A stretch of DNA of 64,000 nucleotides from Branchiostoma floridae. Lineage: Eukaryota > Chordata > Leptocardii > Amphioxiformes > Branchiostomatidae. This document shows positions 38,001-43,749 of the stretch, piece after piece; position 1 is the first letter of the stretch; the number at the start of each line of letters is the position of its first letter. Below the pieces are notes generated by a model that saw nothing but the letters and a program-made list of their open reading frames with translations, made no database searches and was not told the DNA's origin. Made by a program: the position numbers and the translations under genes. Where the stretch lies: positions 7,129,935 to 7,193,934 of the forward strand of contig NC_049994.1 of assembly GCF_000003815.2 (NCBI RefSeq), given 5' to 3'.

Positions 38001-41000
38001 CAGCCTCTACGAAAGGCTCTGGCCATCTGTTGTAGACCAAGACAAGAGGGTCCCCAAGAGCTCTGAGGATAGCAATGGACAATTCTTGAAGGGATCCGGA
38101 CTTCCTTCTGGAGAGCAGGGAAGCTTGGACAGGGAAGGACAAACTCTTTTCGAAACAAGAGACGAAATGCAACAATCTGACAACAGGAAAAATGTACTTC
38201 TTCGAATGCAGCTTCAAAGATGGATGGAGGAAAAGGCTCAAAGAAAGCTGAATTCTCAGTCTGCCTTACCAAGTCCAAGTGCGGAACTTGCTGACGACAC
38301 TGCAAAAGATGGAATCTTGACTGGTCTGTACAATAGAGGCAAGGCTTTTCTCGGCCGGTACTGGGCACCTTTGAACCTAACTTCAAGACCGCGGAAGATG
38401 TCAGGACTTGTCTCAAGGCTCCTTAAGAACATTGCTGACAAACTGAAAGACCAGAAAAGGAGCGAGGTTTCTCAGGACAGCGTTGTGCAAAGACTGCTAA
38501 GACTGATTGAATACTGATGGTGCAAAAGTGCTTATCCCTTGCAATTGTATGGTTTCGTAAGTGAACCTACTCCGTTCTATCTGTGATCTACATGTAAATG
38601 TACTGTAAAGTTATGCTGTAATATCTAAATTAGACTTTTATTTTATATTTCTTTTTCAATGGTTATTCGTTTTCAGATTAATTCTGACTGAGTCAGACAG
38701 GAAGTCCTTACTGGTGCTAAACTTATTTATGATGTCTTTTGAAGGCGAAGTTCTTTTTTACGTAACTAGACTTTCCTCACCTTCACAACAAGTCAGCTAC
38801 GTGTAAATCGAACTCTGCTACTTTTTACCACTCAGTTGTATTTGAAAGAACTTAGCCTTCAAAATGATGTTCCATTGCAAAGAAGTTATTCACTGTATTA
38901 CATTCTATCTGTGAGTCTCGGGCCTCTAAACATTGAGGTACCTCAAGTTCTCACCATACAAAAAATAATATAATGGGACTGCCTTATTGTCCAGTAGAAG
39001 CAAAGTATTTTATGGTTTAATCTTCTTTCATTTTGTATGTCATAAAAGCATTGATATTATTCCATAGAATTTTTTTGTATTTTTTTTTTTCATAACTGAA
39101 GTATTGAATGCTTCAGAATATGCAATGAAAGCTTGTCTCAGGATATTCTTTCATAGAAAGTACAATGTAATGTAATCCAAATTTTGATATTTTTTTCATT
39201 TAAGCCAATCTCTTACATGCAAGAGACAAATGTATACCAAGAGTAGAATTCATATTTCTGTTGTACTCTATATCATTCTATATTATGAAAATAATAAGCT
39301 TGTGATAAGAATTTTACAACCTGTTTTAGCCTTAAGTTAGAATATGTACAAACTATGGTGATGTTTAAGGAATCTGTATAGTTTTCAAAATGTATAAGAA
39401 ATGTACAAAATAATAAGAAGTGTTAAAGAGCCTCTTAATTTGTCCTGGTGTTTTTTAAGGGGTGAAGGTGGAGCTTTAAGTTTTCAAGGTGTCAATTCCT
39501 CAAAAGTCAAATTTGGGACCTTTGGTATATATGCCTTCCGAGAGGCATCCCTTACTGAAGCTATACAGTACTAGGTAGGTAGTATTGTATACATACAATT
39601 CAGTTCAATTGCTGATGTGATGAGGAAATAGTGCTCCCCCAAGATCACAACTTTGGGCCCTTCTAGGGATTCAAACCCAGCACCTTTAGATTCTATGTGA
39701 ACAACTCTACCCACAAAACATTGCACATACTTGGTATATGTGATGGCCAAAATCTCAGATTGATGGTCATTTTCTATTTTAAAGGTTTGGACTTGGTTCT
39801 AAAGGCTTTATTGCAGTCCATTGTGTAAAAAACTTTAAGGTACATTGTAGTCCTATAGCCTTTTTGAGACTGTATCAGAAGGCAGAGCCCATCCCATAGA
39901 TTCCCTTCACTGCCTTTTACCAACATCTATCCAAAGTCAGGAACCCCTGGGTGGAGGGAACAAAGTCGTGTCAAGTGCCTCTCCCAAGACAAAGTGTCTA
40001 GTCAGTAATGAGAGGAATCAAACCTGTGACATCTCGATCTTGAGTCTACTAACCTTTAGTCACTTGGCAATTTTGACACCTCAGACTAACAGGGCAATAC
40101 ATGATATAAGAAGATGATTTTCTGTCACCTTTATTTTATTGTCATTAATGAAGAAATAGTAACGTCCATTTAAATCACTTTCTTGTCACCATCTGAGACA
40201 GCGGAAGTCTGTCTTGCAATAAGACTTGAATTTATGTAATATATATTCTAAATTCTTCTTCAGTGTAGTGTAGTACTTGTCTAAAAGCCATTGTGATAAA
40301 GATTCGAGTATCAGACGAAATCCTTTGAACCAACAAAGTTGTTGACCCACTCTTTCTAAGGTCAGGCTGACCTTTTATTTGAAGGTGAAGTCATTTTTCT
40401 TTACAAATTCAACAACACAGACAATTCCTACCCTGTTTGTTAGGAGAACTTGTGCATGTAGCTATCATGCGTATGTGACTGTGTCTGCATGCAGCGATCA
40501 TGTGCTCGATGCATGACCATAAGCAAAGTTTAAAGTCTTTGAAATGTTAATTATCACCTCCAAAATTTGCATAACATTACACATGACTGGTGGTTGTTTT
40601 AACTTGCTGCTTATGTAAAAGATTGAAAGCAGCGCATGCGCTATGGGGAAATATTGAATATAAATCTGCCAGCCAGTGCCTGTCTGGAACATAATTTGAA
40701 AGCATGCGCAATTAATTTCCAAACGACTTCCCACACCTACAGTATGTAAATCATTTTGTAATCATCCTCTTGTTTAAAGCCAGGGCTCGAAATACTGGGT
40801 GCACCCGAAATTGGAGCTGTGCACCCAGTTATTTTCTGTGGGTGCACAGGGTACACCCAAATATTTTCTTAGGTTTATGTATTTAAAGATATAAAGTATA
40901 CTAGTATACATCATATTCTTGACATCTAAGTGTTAGAAAGATAAAAATGTCTGTCATAGTACTTTAAGAATTTGATAGCTTGAAATTAGGTTTTATTATT

Positions 41001-43749
41001 AGGTTATTACTTAAACTTAAGTGGTGCACCCAAAATTTTTGCACCTAATCCCAAAAATGAATTTCGAGCCCTGAAAGCTCAAATGAAATATCTCCAACCC
41101 TACATGTTTTAATAGTTTCATAATTGCCTAAATTCATTTATTGTTTTTTCATCGTTTTGTATAAAAAGCAAGTTTTTGATTGATTTTGAATTATCAAAGT
41201 TGTACAATAGATGTGGGAATTGTACATCATGTGACTTTCCGAGCCTCACAGACAAATATGCTACAAACACAATATACAAAAAATTAGATACCAAAGGAAA
41301 GTATGTTTTTGAAGGATGATTTTTTTTAGCATAGGTTTTTGCTTTTAATGGGTAAACTTGTTCCCTAGCAAGCGTGGCCAAGAGACATGTTTTTGGCATA
41401 ACCCCTGATGTTAAGACTACGTTTTCATTATGCCATTATGCCAAATTTCGTGCTTTTATCGCTGTTGTATATCACCTTAAGTTGCACAACGTATTGTTTT
41501 TGTTATGCATTACGCAATTTGTCCTTAAATGCAAACACAGGTAGTTATTTGTACCTAATTTTGCAACCAAACTGCAATTATGCAATCCTCTGAGCTATTT
41601 TAACTCCATCAAAGCTCTATAGGCAAACACTGGAACTGATAATTGTGCTCTGTAACTCACTTGTCAGCAAGTTGTCCACCCGTAAGGTTACTTCCCAATC
41701 TAGCCCATTGTTATGGCTGGATCAAAGTTCTTCCTTTATTTGTTCGGTGTTGACACACAAGTTCCTATTCCAATAGACAGAAGTTATCAGTCTTTGTGAC
41801 AGAGTAGACTTTGTAACAATTGGTCTTTTTCAATAACAAGTTCAACAAGCATTTAGAAATGGAACTTTATTTCTATTTTATTTTTCATAAGAAATATAGA
41901 AATATAATGTATTTTCATCACTTTACCCTAAAAAATGGGATCCTTGTTAATGTTATACTAAAACCTCTAATTAGCCCTTATAGATGACATTTTTGTAATC
42001 TATTGTGCAAGATACAAATTAAGTCAAGTGATCATAAAAGATTATTTAACAGTTGATACATCCATCTATCTATCTATCTATCTATCATCAACCTAACCTA
42101 CGTATTCAATGGCTAATTTTGTTTAGCGAATACATACAATGTAGAAACTGACAAAATGATACCCCCCACAGTGTAACTGGTACAAACCAGTGGTACCACT
42201 TGTTGCCTGACCAATGATGTCACAGCATAAGAATCAATTTTAAGATGGGGGTCTCTGATTGGTCAATGTCGTTTGGCTACAAAAAATGATAACTCAATGT
42301 GGGAGCAACCATCTGTCCTCAGCAACCATTTTTGCTCTGTCCCTTGAGTGGTTGCTAATCAGACAGGTTTTACAGTATGATGTTGATTAGGGGTGTTGTT
42401 TTTTTTCTGTAGGACTGTTTTTTCTTGTTAGACTGGTTCAGAAAAAACTGACCTAAAAAAAATCATTGGACCAGATCTTCTGTATCTGTATCTATATAGC
42501 CGGTATAACCGCCCTTCAGCGTAACACACCAGCTTCACAGGCATGCGGCGCAGCAGCAGCTGGTTGTATTACACCAAACGACTCGTTACACCTGACTTTT
42601 GCACATCTATCTGCAAGCGTTCTTCAAAACAACCCAGAGAAGATGCCCCTACTGTACTTGGTGATAACAAATTCCACTCTACGATCTTGGACCAAATAAA
42701 AAATTAACAGATTTTACCGACAGGCGTTCAAGTGTTTAGGGGCTTACAAGTCTAAGAAAATAACAGGAGCAAAGTGGTGGAGTTTCTACAGTCAAACTTG
42801 CTCTAAAAGTTAAAAGCAGTCTGAGGCAGTTGATATTGTTAACTATTGAAGATGATATTTGAAAATGCCAATGGACGTCAGATACTCCACCAAACAGAAT
42901 CCTTTGTGTCGAAGAAGTAAACCATAGTAATTGTTTTAGGCATCGCCCATTCACATGTTTTCACAGATCATTTGGTTCAGGTTCAGGTCTGGGATCCTCT
43001 GGACCTGTACCATGCCTGTACTTGAATTTTCTGTACCGGTACCCACCCCTTATGTTGATGTGAATTCCTATGTTCTCAGGTACATTGGAGAACCTTGAGC
43101 AGCTGTACCTGAACGACAACACCAACCTGCACAGCCTGCCCTTCGAGCTGGCCCTGTGTGGTAACCTCCAGATCATGAGCATCGAGAACTGTCCCCTCAG
43201 TCAGCTGCCCCCAGAGATAGTCAGCGGTGGACCATCCCTTGTCATCCAGGTTAGACTAGTTGTTGTTATTCTTTTTCTAAGTAATATGTTAATTAGCAAA
43301 AGCCAAATGTGATATAATATATGTTCTTTATGGGAAAACATATTGTTTTTGTTGGTGTGTTCTTCTGTCATGAACCAATCAGAGCTTAGAACTGCTGATA
43401 TTTCAAGTCCCCTATTTCCTCTGTTCTTTTTATACCAATGTAGCAAGGTGATTTCCTCAAAAGGAACGCTACCAGTAGTTCACCTTTATCCGTGGTGTAA
43501 CCTATATCTGTTGTTTAAGAAAATAGTGTTTTTAGGGATACAAGTCAACGGGTGGTGGTTTCAATGTAGTGTTTCAACTTATGACAGTTTGAAACCTCCA
43601 TTCATCAACTCGATGTCTCTAAATACCTTGTTTTTAAAAACAACGGATATAGGTTACCCCACATATAAAGGTGAACTTAGTGTTGAATATTTTTTCCTGT
43701 TCCCCAGTTTCTGAAAATGCAGGGTCCATACAGACAGATGGTGGCATAA
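4939..43749 (+). CDS. SHOC2: SHOC2 leucine-rich repeat protein, C-terminal 225 codons in six exons
   Basis: Exons 4939-5053 (first possible end), 6831-6955, 31103-31190, 32829-32966, 43080-43249 and 43708-43749 join in phase with AG/GT borders and end at TAA. The product is a run of leucine-rich repeats that follows vertebrate SHOC2 closely, including [50 protein letters not shown] and the terminal [12 protein letters not shown]. By family knowledge SHOC2 is a cytosolic scaffold that, with MRAS-GTP and PP1 catalytic subunit, removes an inhibitory phosphate from RAF kinases. About 580 residues are expected, so the N-terminal 60 percent is missing: no upstream exon was found in 1-4938. Odd points are the tandem 5' splice sites of the first exon, partial copies of the second exon's end, and other genes inside the introns. 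The protein assignment is very secure; the exon-to-exon linkage crosses two assembly gaps. Confidence 0.93.
5032..5271 (+). repeat. eight tandem 30-bp units duplicating an exon end and its 5' splice site
   Basis: Each unit encodes [10 protein letters not shown] (one copy GKT) and contains CTCTAGGTAAGG, the exon/intron border of SHOC2 exon a. Units differ by one or two bases. 30 bp equals ten codons, so every donor leaves the phase unchanged. Confidence 0.97.
5290..5380 (+). repeat. tRNA-like sequence, probable SINE head
   Basis: TGGCGCAATTGGTAAGG resembles a pol III A box and GGGTTCAAG a B box about 40 bases on. No complete cloverleaf, so it is read as a tRNA-derived SINE rather than a tRNA gene. 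Confidence 0.4.
5497..6319. mobile_element. TA-flanked MITE (family ACGTAAGGT), with a nested insertion
   Basis: The ends ACGTAAGGTTACCAGTT and, inverted, ACGTAAGGTACCAGTTTACG are flanked by TA on both sides (5495-5496, 6320-6321). Length is about 605 bp without the nested insertion. Near-identical sequence, inverted, lies at 7543-7638 plus 17645-18150. No transposase. The TA duplication suggests mobilisation by a Tc1/mariner-type enzyme. Confidence 0.8.
5508..5725 (-). mobile_element. short retroposon insertion within the MITE
   Basis: 218 bp flanked by direct repeats AAGGTTA (5501-5507 and 5726-5732) interrupt the MITE terminus. One end is AT-rich (TATTTTATTATAATGG). This fits a 5'-truncated LINE or SINE copy in minus orientation; the family is not known. 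Confidence 0.6.
6621..6802. mobile_element. MITE (family TAGTTCACCTTTATCC), copy 1
   Basis: Inverted termini TAGTTCACCTTTATCCG / GGATAAAGGTGAACTA and inverted inner arms around TTTAGGGATGTC. Second copy at 43476-43678. This copy ends 28 nt before SHOC2 exon b. Confidence 0.8.
6831..6955 (+). CDS. SHOC2: SHOC2 exon b
   Basis: Acceptor CTCTCTACAG, then AT completing the split Asp codon, [20 protein letters not shown] and onward to SNNLLK, with donor GTCAGG. It corresponds to the LRR that follows exon a in the vertebrate protein. A 182-bp MITE ends 28 nt before the acceptor, and partial copies of the exon's 3' end lie at about 7061 and 7266. Confidence 0.92.
6913..7400 (+). repeat. tandem copies of the 3' end of SHOC2 exon b and its intron start
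   Basis: CCTGGAGACACTCATCCT plus AACAACCTGCTCAAG recurs at 6919, 7059 and 7264, each followed by related G-rich intron sequence and CTATATAGTTTATGAAC. Copy 2 keeps a donor-like GTTAGA, copy 3 has lost it (GATCAC). The two extra copies lack the exon's first half and an acceptor. Confidence 0.85.
7804..7983. repeat. TTCCTGCAGGAA palindrome array in the left TIR
   Basis: About ten copies of the 12-bp palindrome TTCCTGCAGGAA or close variants, singly or fused, separated by short A/T-rich spacers. Open frames reading LQEFLQE arise from the repeat and are not genes. The same array is at 9232-9411 and, inverted, at 17293-17472. Confidence 0.9.
9068..10490. repeat. exact second copy of 7640-9062, offset 1,428 bp
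   Basis: From AGAAGCTCC onward, the sequence repeats 7640-9062 with no difference that I could see, starting just after the single n at 9066. The first copy ends with small indels (GGTAAACCAAAN against GGTTAAACCTAAAG), like poor contig-end sequence. Confidence 0.9.
11000..11075 (+). repeat. tRNA-like sequence, probable SINE head
   Basis: GTGACAGCGGTAGCGTACTGG resembles an A box region with a five-pair anticodon stem following, and GGTTTGAATCC is a good B box. There is no matching acceptor stem, so it is not called a tRNA gene. Confidence 0.5.
11400..12110. repeat. degenerate repeats with CATTTCCTGCATTTT core
   Basis: Four spaced copies of a block like CTGGACC...CTGAAACGC...TTTCCTGCATTTT...GGCAAATTTTGC near 11530, 11710, 11860 and 12055. 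One more copy lies outside the element near 5450-5493. Intervening short ORFs are not conserved. Confidence 0.5.
12117..12310. repeat. degenerate tandem repeat (GTAACGATTAACGGTGAATTA)
   Basis: Five or six imperfect units containing TAACGCTTAACGGTGAATT or close forms. No coding sense. Confidence 0.65.
12380..12455 (-). repeat. tRNA-like sequence, probable SINE head
   Basis: On the minus strand AGCTTGAGTGGTAAATG (A box-like) and GGTTAAAATCC (B box-like) are spaced as in a tRNA, followed by TGGGAGCC as in the copy at 11000. Inverted relative to that copy. Confidence 0.45.
12976..14534. mobile_element. 1.56-kb TIR element with subterminal repeats
   Basis: Termini GGGACTGTACGATATTTAT and, inverted, GGGACCGTACGATATTTAT are flanked by TTA (12973-12975, 14535-14537). 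Inside each end are three or more copies of GGGGGAGGGCCATGTTAATT or variants. The interior has no intact transposase; it holds a G/C hairpin-like stretch GGGGGGCTTTGCCCCCC near 13208. Confidence 0.75.
15083..15400 (-). pseudogene. LINE remnant, C-terminal zinc-finger-like tail
   Basis: The minus-strand frame reads [20 protein letters not shown] then [16 protein letters not shown], the C-x2-C...H...C pattern found after the reverse transcriptase of many non-LTR retrotransposons. The frame is broken around 15180-15280 and no upstream domain remains. Confidence 0.7.
16706..16812. repeat. small imperfect palindrome with perfect core hairpin
   Basis: AAAAGTACTGTAC (16748-16760) and GTACAGTACTTTT (16768-16780) are perfect arms with a 7-nt loop. 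Outer arms GATAATAGGATAA / TTATCCTATTAG extend it. Likely a tiny MITE. Confidence 0.6.
18151..18250. other. assembly gap, 100 N
   Basis: A run of exactly 100 N, the usual placeholder for a gap of unknown size. The left side ends at a MITE terminus and the right side starts in a tandem repeat. Confidence 0.99.
18251..18336. repeat. 38-bp tandem repeat at the contig edge
   Basis: Two full units and a start of a third (ACAAGTCCACAACCCGCAAT then TTGCATATTTTCGCGCGT). More units may lie in the gap. Each unit contains ATTTGCAT and TTTCGCGC. Confidence 0.85.
18340..18960. other. no exon recognised upstream of the SLC22-type gene
   Basis: I searched for the expected TM1 and extracellular-loop exon and saw none. 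Only short ORFs without resemblance. Confidence 0.4.
18963..23906 (+). CDS. SLC22-type organic ion transporter (MFS), N-terminus missing
   Basis: Ten exons join in phase: 18963-19066, 19235-19389, 19821-19992, 20395-20539, 21087-21178, 21652-21786, 22096-22175, 22848-22956, 23477-23686, 23828-23906 (TGA), giving 426 residues. SLC22 marks in order are [19 protein letters not shown], the MFS loop motif [27 protein letters not shown] at the start of the cytoplasmic loop, and [20 protein letters not shown] then [11 protein letters not shown]. Members are plasma-membrane carriers of organic cations, anions or carnitine; the substrate cannot be read here. The product covers about TM2 to TM12 and a charged tail. 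TM1 and its large extracellular loop (about 110-130 residues) are not seen between the gap at 18250 and 18963, so they probably lie in the gap. The gene sits within the span of SHOC2 on the same strand, but on a contig bounded by unsized gaps. Confidence 0.9.
20814..21063. mobile_element. MITE (family AAGGTGGTATCTCAC), copy in SLC22 intron
   Basis: Inverted ends AAGGTGGTATCTCATGC / GCAGTGAGATACATGTCCCA, with inner blocks CGAACCCCACAGTG and TTCAGAG/CTCTGAAATT shared with copies at 36973-37231 and 60150-60390. It ends 23 nt before the exon at 21087. Confidence 0.85.
22336..22616. mobile_element. MITE (family TTTATGTCATACCT), copy 1
   Basis: Inverted ends ATTTATGTCATACCT / GGGTATGACATAAAT. The 280-bp body is about 90 percent identical, inverted, to 47950-48220. 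It lies in the SLC22 intron 22176-22847. Confidence 0.85.
22617..22690. repeat. palindromic repeat GCCCGACCGCGGGTCGG, copy 1
   Basis: ATACAACACGGTGTATTCC followed by GCCCGACCGCGGGTCGGATT, directly next to the MITE. The related copy at 47868-47949 also abuts a MITE of the same family but in the opposite relative orientation. Confidence 0.7.
23379..23448. mobile_element. minimal palindrome of the AAGGTGGTATCTCAC family
   Basis: AAGGTGGTATCTCACTGCAC and its inverted partner meet directly at TGCACCGGTGCCC with almost no interior. It ends 28 nt before the SLC22 exon at 23477. Confidence 0.85.
24800..24805 (+). promoter_or_regulatory. probable polyadenylation signal of the SLC22-type gene
   Basis: AATAAA about 0.9 kb after the TGA at 23906, at the end of a stretch with no other coding signal. 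A 3' UTR of this length is plausible. Confidence 0.4.
24899..25054. repeat. tandem duplication, two units of about 85 bp
   Basis: CTACCAGGGGTCGCAGTATA through GTGGCACACAATATATATGT occurs twice (from 24907 and 24989) with one difference seen in the shared 70 bases. Confidence 0.9.
25050..26998. repeat. 97-bp direct repeats bracketing 1.75 kb
   Basis: 25050-25147 and 26902-26998 (TTTATTGGCAGGCATTC and onward to TCCGCGATAATTGAATAAG) are direct copies with few changes. The space between holds a MITE (26389-26601) and a 155-codon minus-strand open frame (25534-26001) with no recognisable domain. An old LTR-like or dispersed repeat pair. Confidence 0.6.
26389..26601. mobile_element. MITE (family TACTGTAAAT...TTCGCGG), copy 1
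   Basis: Inverted ends TACTGTAAATTCAGAAATG / GCATTTACAGTA with repeated inner blocks ACCACCGCGAACA and its complement. Related copies: 31917-32117, 52554-52679, 57245-57437, 60760-60968. Confidence 0.8.
27570..27750. repeat. tandem repeat, unit about 60 bp, three copies
   Basis: GGACCACCTGACCATTGATA then TACAGTCAAATCTGTACAA, repeated three times with drift. Confidence 0.8.
28042..28141. other. assembly gap, 100 N
   Basis: Exactly 100 N. It closes the middle contig (18251-28041) that carries the SLC22-type gene. Confidence 0.99.
28142..29030. other. no gene recognised
   Basis: AT-rich sequence with several GTACATGTA motifs. No exon or repeat structure that I can support. Confidence 0.4.
29060..29360 (+). 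promoter_or_regulatory. CpG-rich patch, possible promoter or 5' exon
   Basis: Unusually many CpG for this region. GCGCGGAAA and GCGCGCTAAA lie near 29120, then ATGGCTTCCGG in a good start context at 29187. The frame from there stops after 32 codons, and an overlapping frame stays open longer without family resemblance. CGTGGCCGATCGTCTTT occurs twice. It may be the promoter of an unidentified transcript. Confidence 0.3.
29803..30514. mobile_element. element with perfect 25-bp inverted ends
   Basis: ATAGAGTCCATTCCAAGACA plus CCATG at 29803-29827 is repeated inverted at 30490-30514. The interior is AT-rich with repeated TACCATTTTCTACC. No transposase. Confidence 0.65.
31103..31190 (+). CDS. SHOC2: SHOC2 exon c
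   Basis: Acceptor TGTCCAACAG, then [20 protein letters not shown] and RLESLPTEI plus one base of the next Ala codon, donor GTTAGA. One full LRR, continuing directly from exon b (LLK joined to KLPRG) although the two lie 24 kb and two gaps apart. Confidence 0.92.
31917..32117. mobile_element. MITE, diverged TACTGTAAA family
   Basis: Ends TTACCGTAAATCTGGAAATA and AACATTTTTTACAGTA, with weaker inner similarity to the family at 26389. Confidence 0.5.
32706..32802 (+). repeat. 20-bp tandem repeat, five copies, next to a 3' splice site
   Basis: ATCATTGAAGGTTGACCAAT five times, ending 26 nt before the SHOC2 exon at 32829. Confidence 0.95.
32829..32966 (+). CDS. SHOC2: SHOC2 exon d
   Basis: Acceptor TTTCCTACAG, then [20 protein letters not shown] and onward through [20 protein letters not shown] to EI plus one base, donor GTGGGT. 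Two LRRs. A 20-bp tandem repeat ends 26 nt before the acceptor. Confidence 0.92.
33177..33286 (-). mobile_element. tRNA-derived SINE
   Basis: The minus strand starts TGGTGCAATGGCCAAGTGGG (A box), then GAGTTCAATCCCC (B box), and ends in an A run (T run at 33189-33198 on plus). Confidence 0.75.
33310..33640 (+). mobile_element. SINE with conserved central domain
   Basis: A B box-like GATTTAAATCC near 33376 is followed by CCCTTGGGAAAGGC and TTCCTCACTTCACTCAGG, then GAGAGCCACACCCCACACGT and TAAAGAACCCACCAC. The block pattern recurs inverted at 39625-40080. This resembles widespread tRNA-derived SINEs of deuterostomes. Confidence 0.6.
33650..34980. other. intron sequence, no gene recognised
   Basis: Short ORFs without resemblance; nothing structured that I can support. 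Confidence 0.4.
34985..35823 (+). mobile_element. 5'-truncated LINE with reverse transcriptase C-terminal region
   Basis: One open frame (from about 34990; Met at 35005, stop at 35490) reads [32 protein letters not shown] and [12 protein letters not shown]. This is the thumb/C-terminal part of a non-LTR reverse transcriptase of the L2/CR1/RTE type. A non-coding tail follows and ends in ATCAAATCAAATCAAAG, a short 3' repeat typical of CR1-like elements. The catalytic part is absent. Confidence 0.85.
35830..36970. other. intron sequence, no gene recognised
   Basis: No exon or structured repeat that I can support. Confidence 0.4.
36973..37231. mobile_element. MITE (family AAGGTGGTATCTCAC), copy
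   Basis: Ends AGGTGGTATCTCACTGCACT / GCTGTGAGATACCACCTTT. It shares inner blocks with 20814-21063 and 60150-60390. Confidence 0.9.
37757..37803 (+). promoter_or_regulatory. TATA-like box with upstream palindrome, promoter of the secreted precursor
   Basis: TATTTAAA lies at 37796-37803, 49 bases before the ATG at 37852, which would place transcription start near 37825-37830. A perfect inverted repeat, CTTGTCAGCT / AGCTGACAAG with a 3-nt spacer (37757-37779), contains a CAGCTG E-box. A GGCGGGAAA motif lies further up near 37457. Promoter function is inferred from spacing only. Confidence 0.5.
37852..38517 (+). CDS. secreted precursor with a Cys-loop peptide, neuropeptide-like
   Basis: A 221-residue ORF without introns. 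The chosen Met is the second in a longer open frame that begins at 37627. It is preferred because it opens with a clear signal peptide ([20 protein letters not shown]) and lies about 50 nt after a TATA-like box. Right after the signal comes a short segment with only two cysteines, CYPPWAASC, ending in RR before [18 protein letters not shown], which itself ends in KR. Both are typical prohormone convertase sites. The rest is charged and Ser/Gln-rich, with a basic amphipathic C-terminal part ([20 protein letters not shown] then LLRLIEY) and no further cysteine. The layout suggests a peptide hormone or neuropeptide precursor. A peptide placed just after the signal with one small disulfide loop recalls elevenin-type precursors, but the spacing differs and I do not claim homology. 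It lies in the SHOC2 intron 32967-43079, same strand. Confidence 0.7.
   Translation: MKLVGRMLAFLVCASLCVAGRTGGPSIGYNCYPPWAASCQRSSTGLRRDVSLYERLWPSVVDQDKRVPKSSEDSNGQFLKGSGLPSGEQGSLDREGQTLFETRDEMQQSDNRKNVLLRMQLQRWMEEKAQRKLNSQSALPSPSAELADDTAKDGILTGLYNRGKAFLGRYWAPLNLTSRPRKMSGLVSRLLKNIADKLKDQKRSEVSQDSVVQRLLRLIEY
38518..39620. other. AT-rich region after the secreted precursor gene
   Basis: Probably includes its 3' UTR. No canonical AATAAA close to the stop was found; no other gene seen. Confidence 0.35.
39625..39735 (-). mobile_element. SINE fragment with tRNA-like head
   Basis: On minus, TGGGTAGAGTTGTTCACAT then GGGTTTGAATCCC (B box), followed by ATCTTGGGGGAGCACTATTT, the central block also seen at 33390. 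Confidence 0.6.
39850..40080 (-). mobile_element. SINE copy with conserved central domain
   Basis: On minus, TTGCCAAGTGACTAAAGG (A box region), CACAGGTTTGATTCCTC (B box), then TGTCTTGGGAGAGGCACTTG and CCCTCCACCCAGGGG. Confidence 0.65.
40781..41073. mobile_element. MITE with CAGGGCTCGAAAT ends
   Basis: Inverted ends CAGGGCTCGAAATAC / GAATTTCGAGCCCTG and internal GGGTGCACCC blocks. Flanked by the direct repeat AAAGC (40776-40780, 41074-41078). The ends resemble hAT-type non-autonomous elements, although those usually make 8-bp duplications. Confidence 0.8.
42060..42088. repeat. (ATCT)n microsatellite
   Basis: Five to six ATCT units. Confidence 0.95.
42480..42692 (-). mobile_element. LINE 3' tail, copy 1
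   Basis: Over 85 percent identical to 50200-50410. The 3' end on minus is marked by repeated ATACAG units (TGTATCTGTATCTATATAGC on plus). Possible target duplication TTGGACCA near both ends. Confidence 0.75.
43080..43249 (+). CDS. SHOC2: SHOC2 exon e
   Basis: Acceptor TGTTCTCAG, then [20 protein letters not shown] through [15 protein letters not shown] to GGPSLVIQ, donor GTTAGA. It carries the last LRRs and the start of the C-terminal cap, close to the vertebrate sequence. Confidence 0.93.
43476..43678. mobile_element. MITE (family TAGTTCACCTTTATCC), copy 2
   Basis: Same termini and inner arms as 6621-6802; 29 nt separate it from the last SHOC2 exon. Confidence 0.8.
43708..43749 (+). CDS. 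SHOC2: SHOC2 terminal coding exon
   Basis: Acceptor TGTTCCCCAG, then [13 protein letters not shown] and TAA. The 13 residues match the conserved SHOC2 C-terminus with one extra Ala. A MITE of the same family as the one before exon b ends 29 nt upstream of the acceptor. Confidence 0.92.
   Translation, partial: FLKMQGPYRQMVA

Noticed and set aside
38000-38416. Minus-strand ORFs over the secreted precursor
   Set aside because: No signal peptide, promoter or resemblance; the plus frame has all of the signals.
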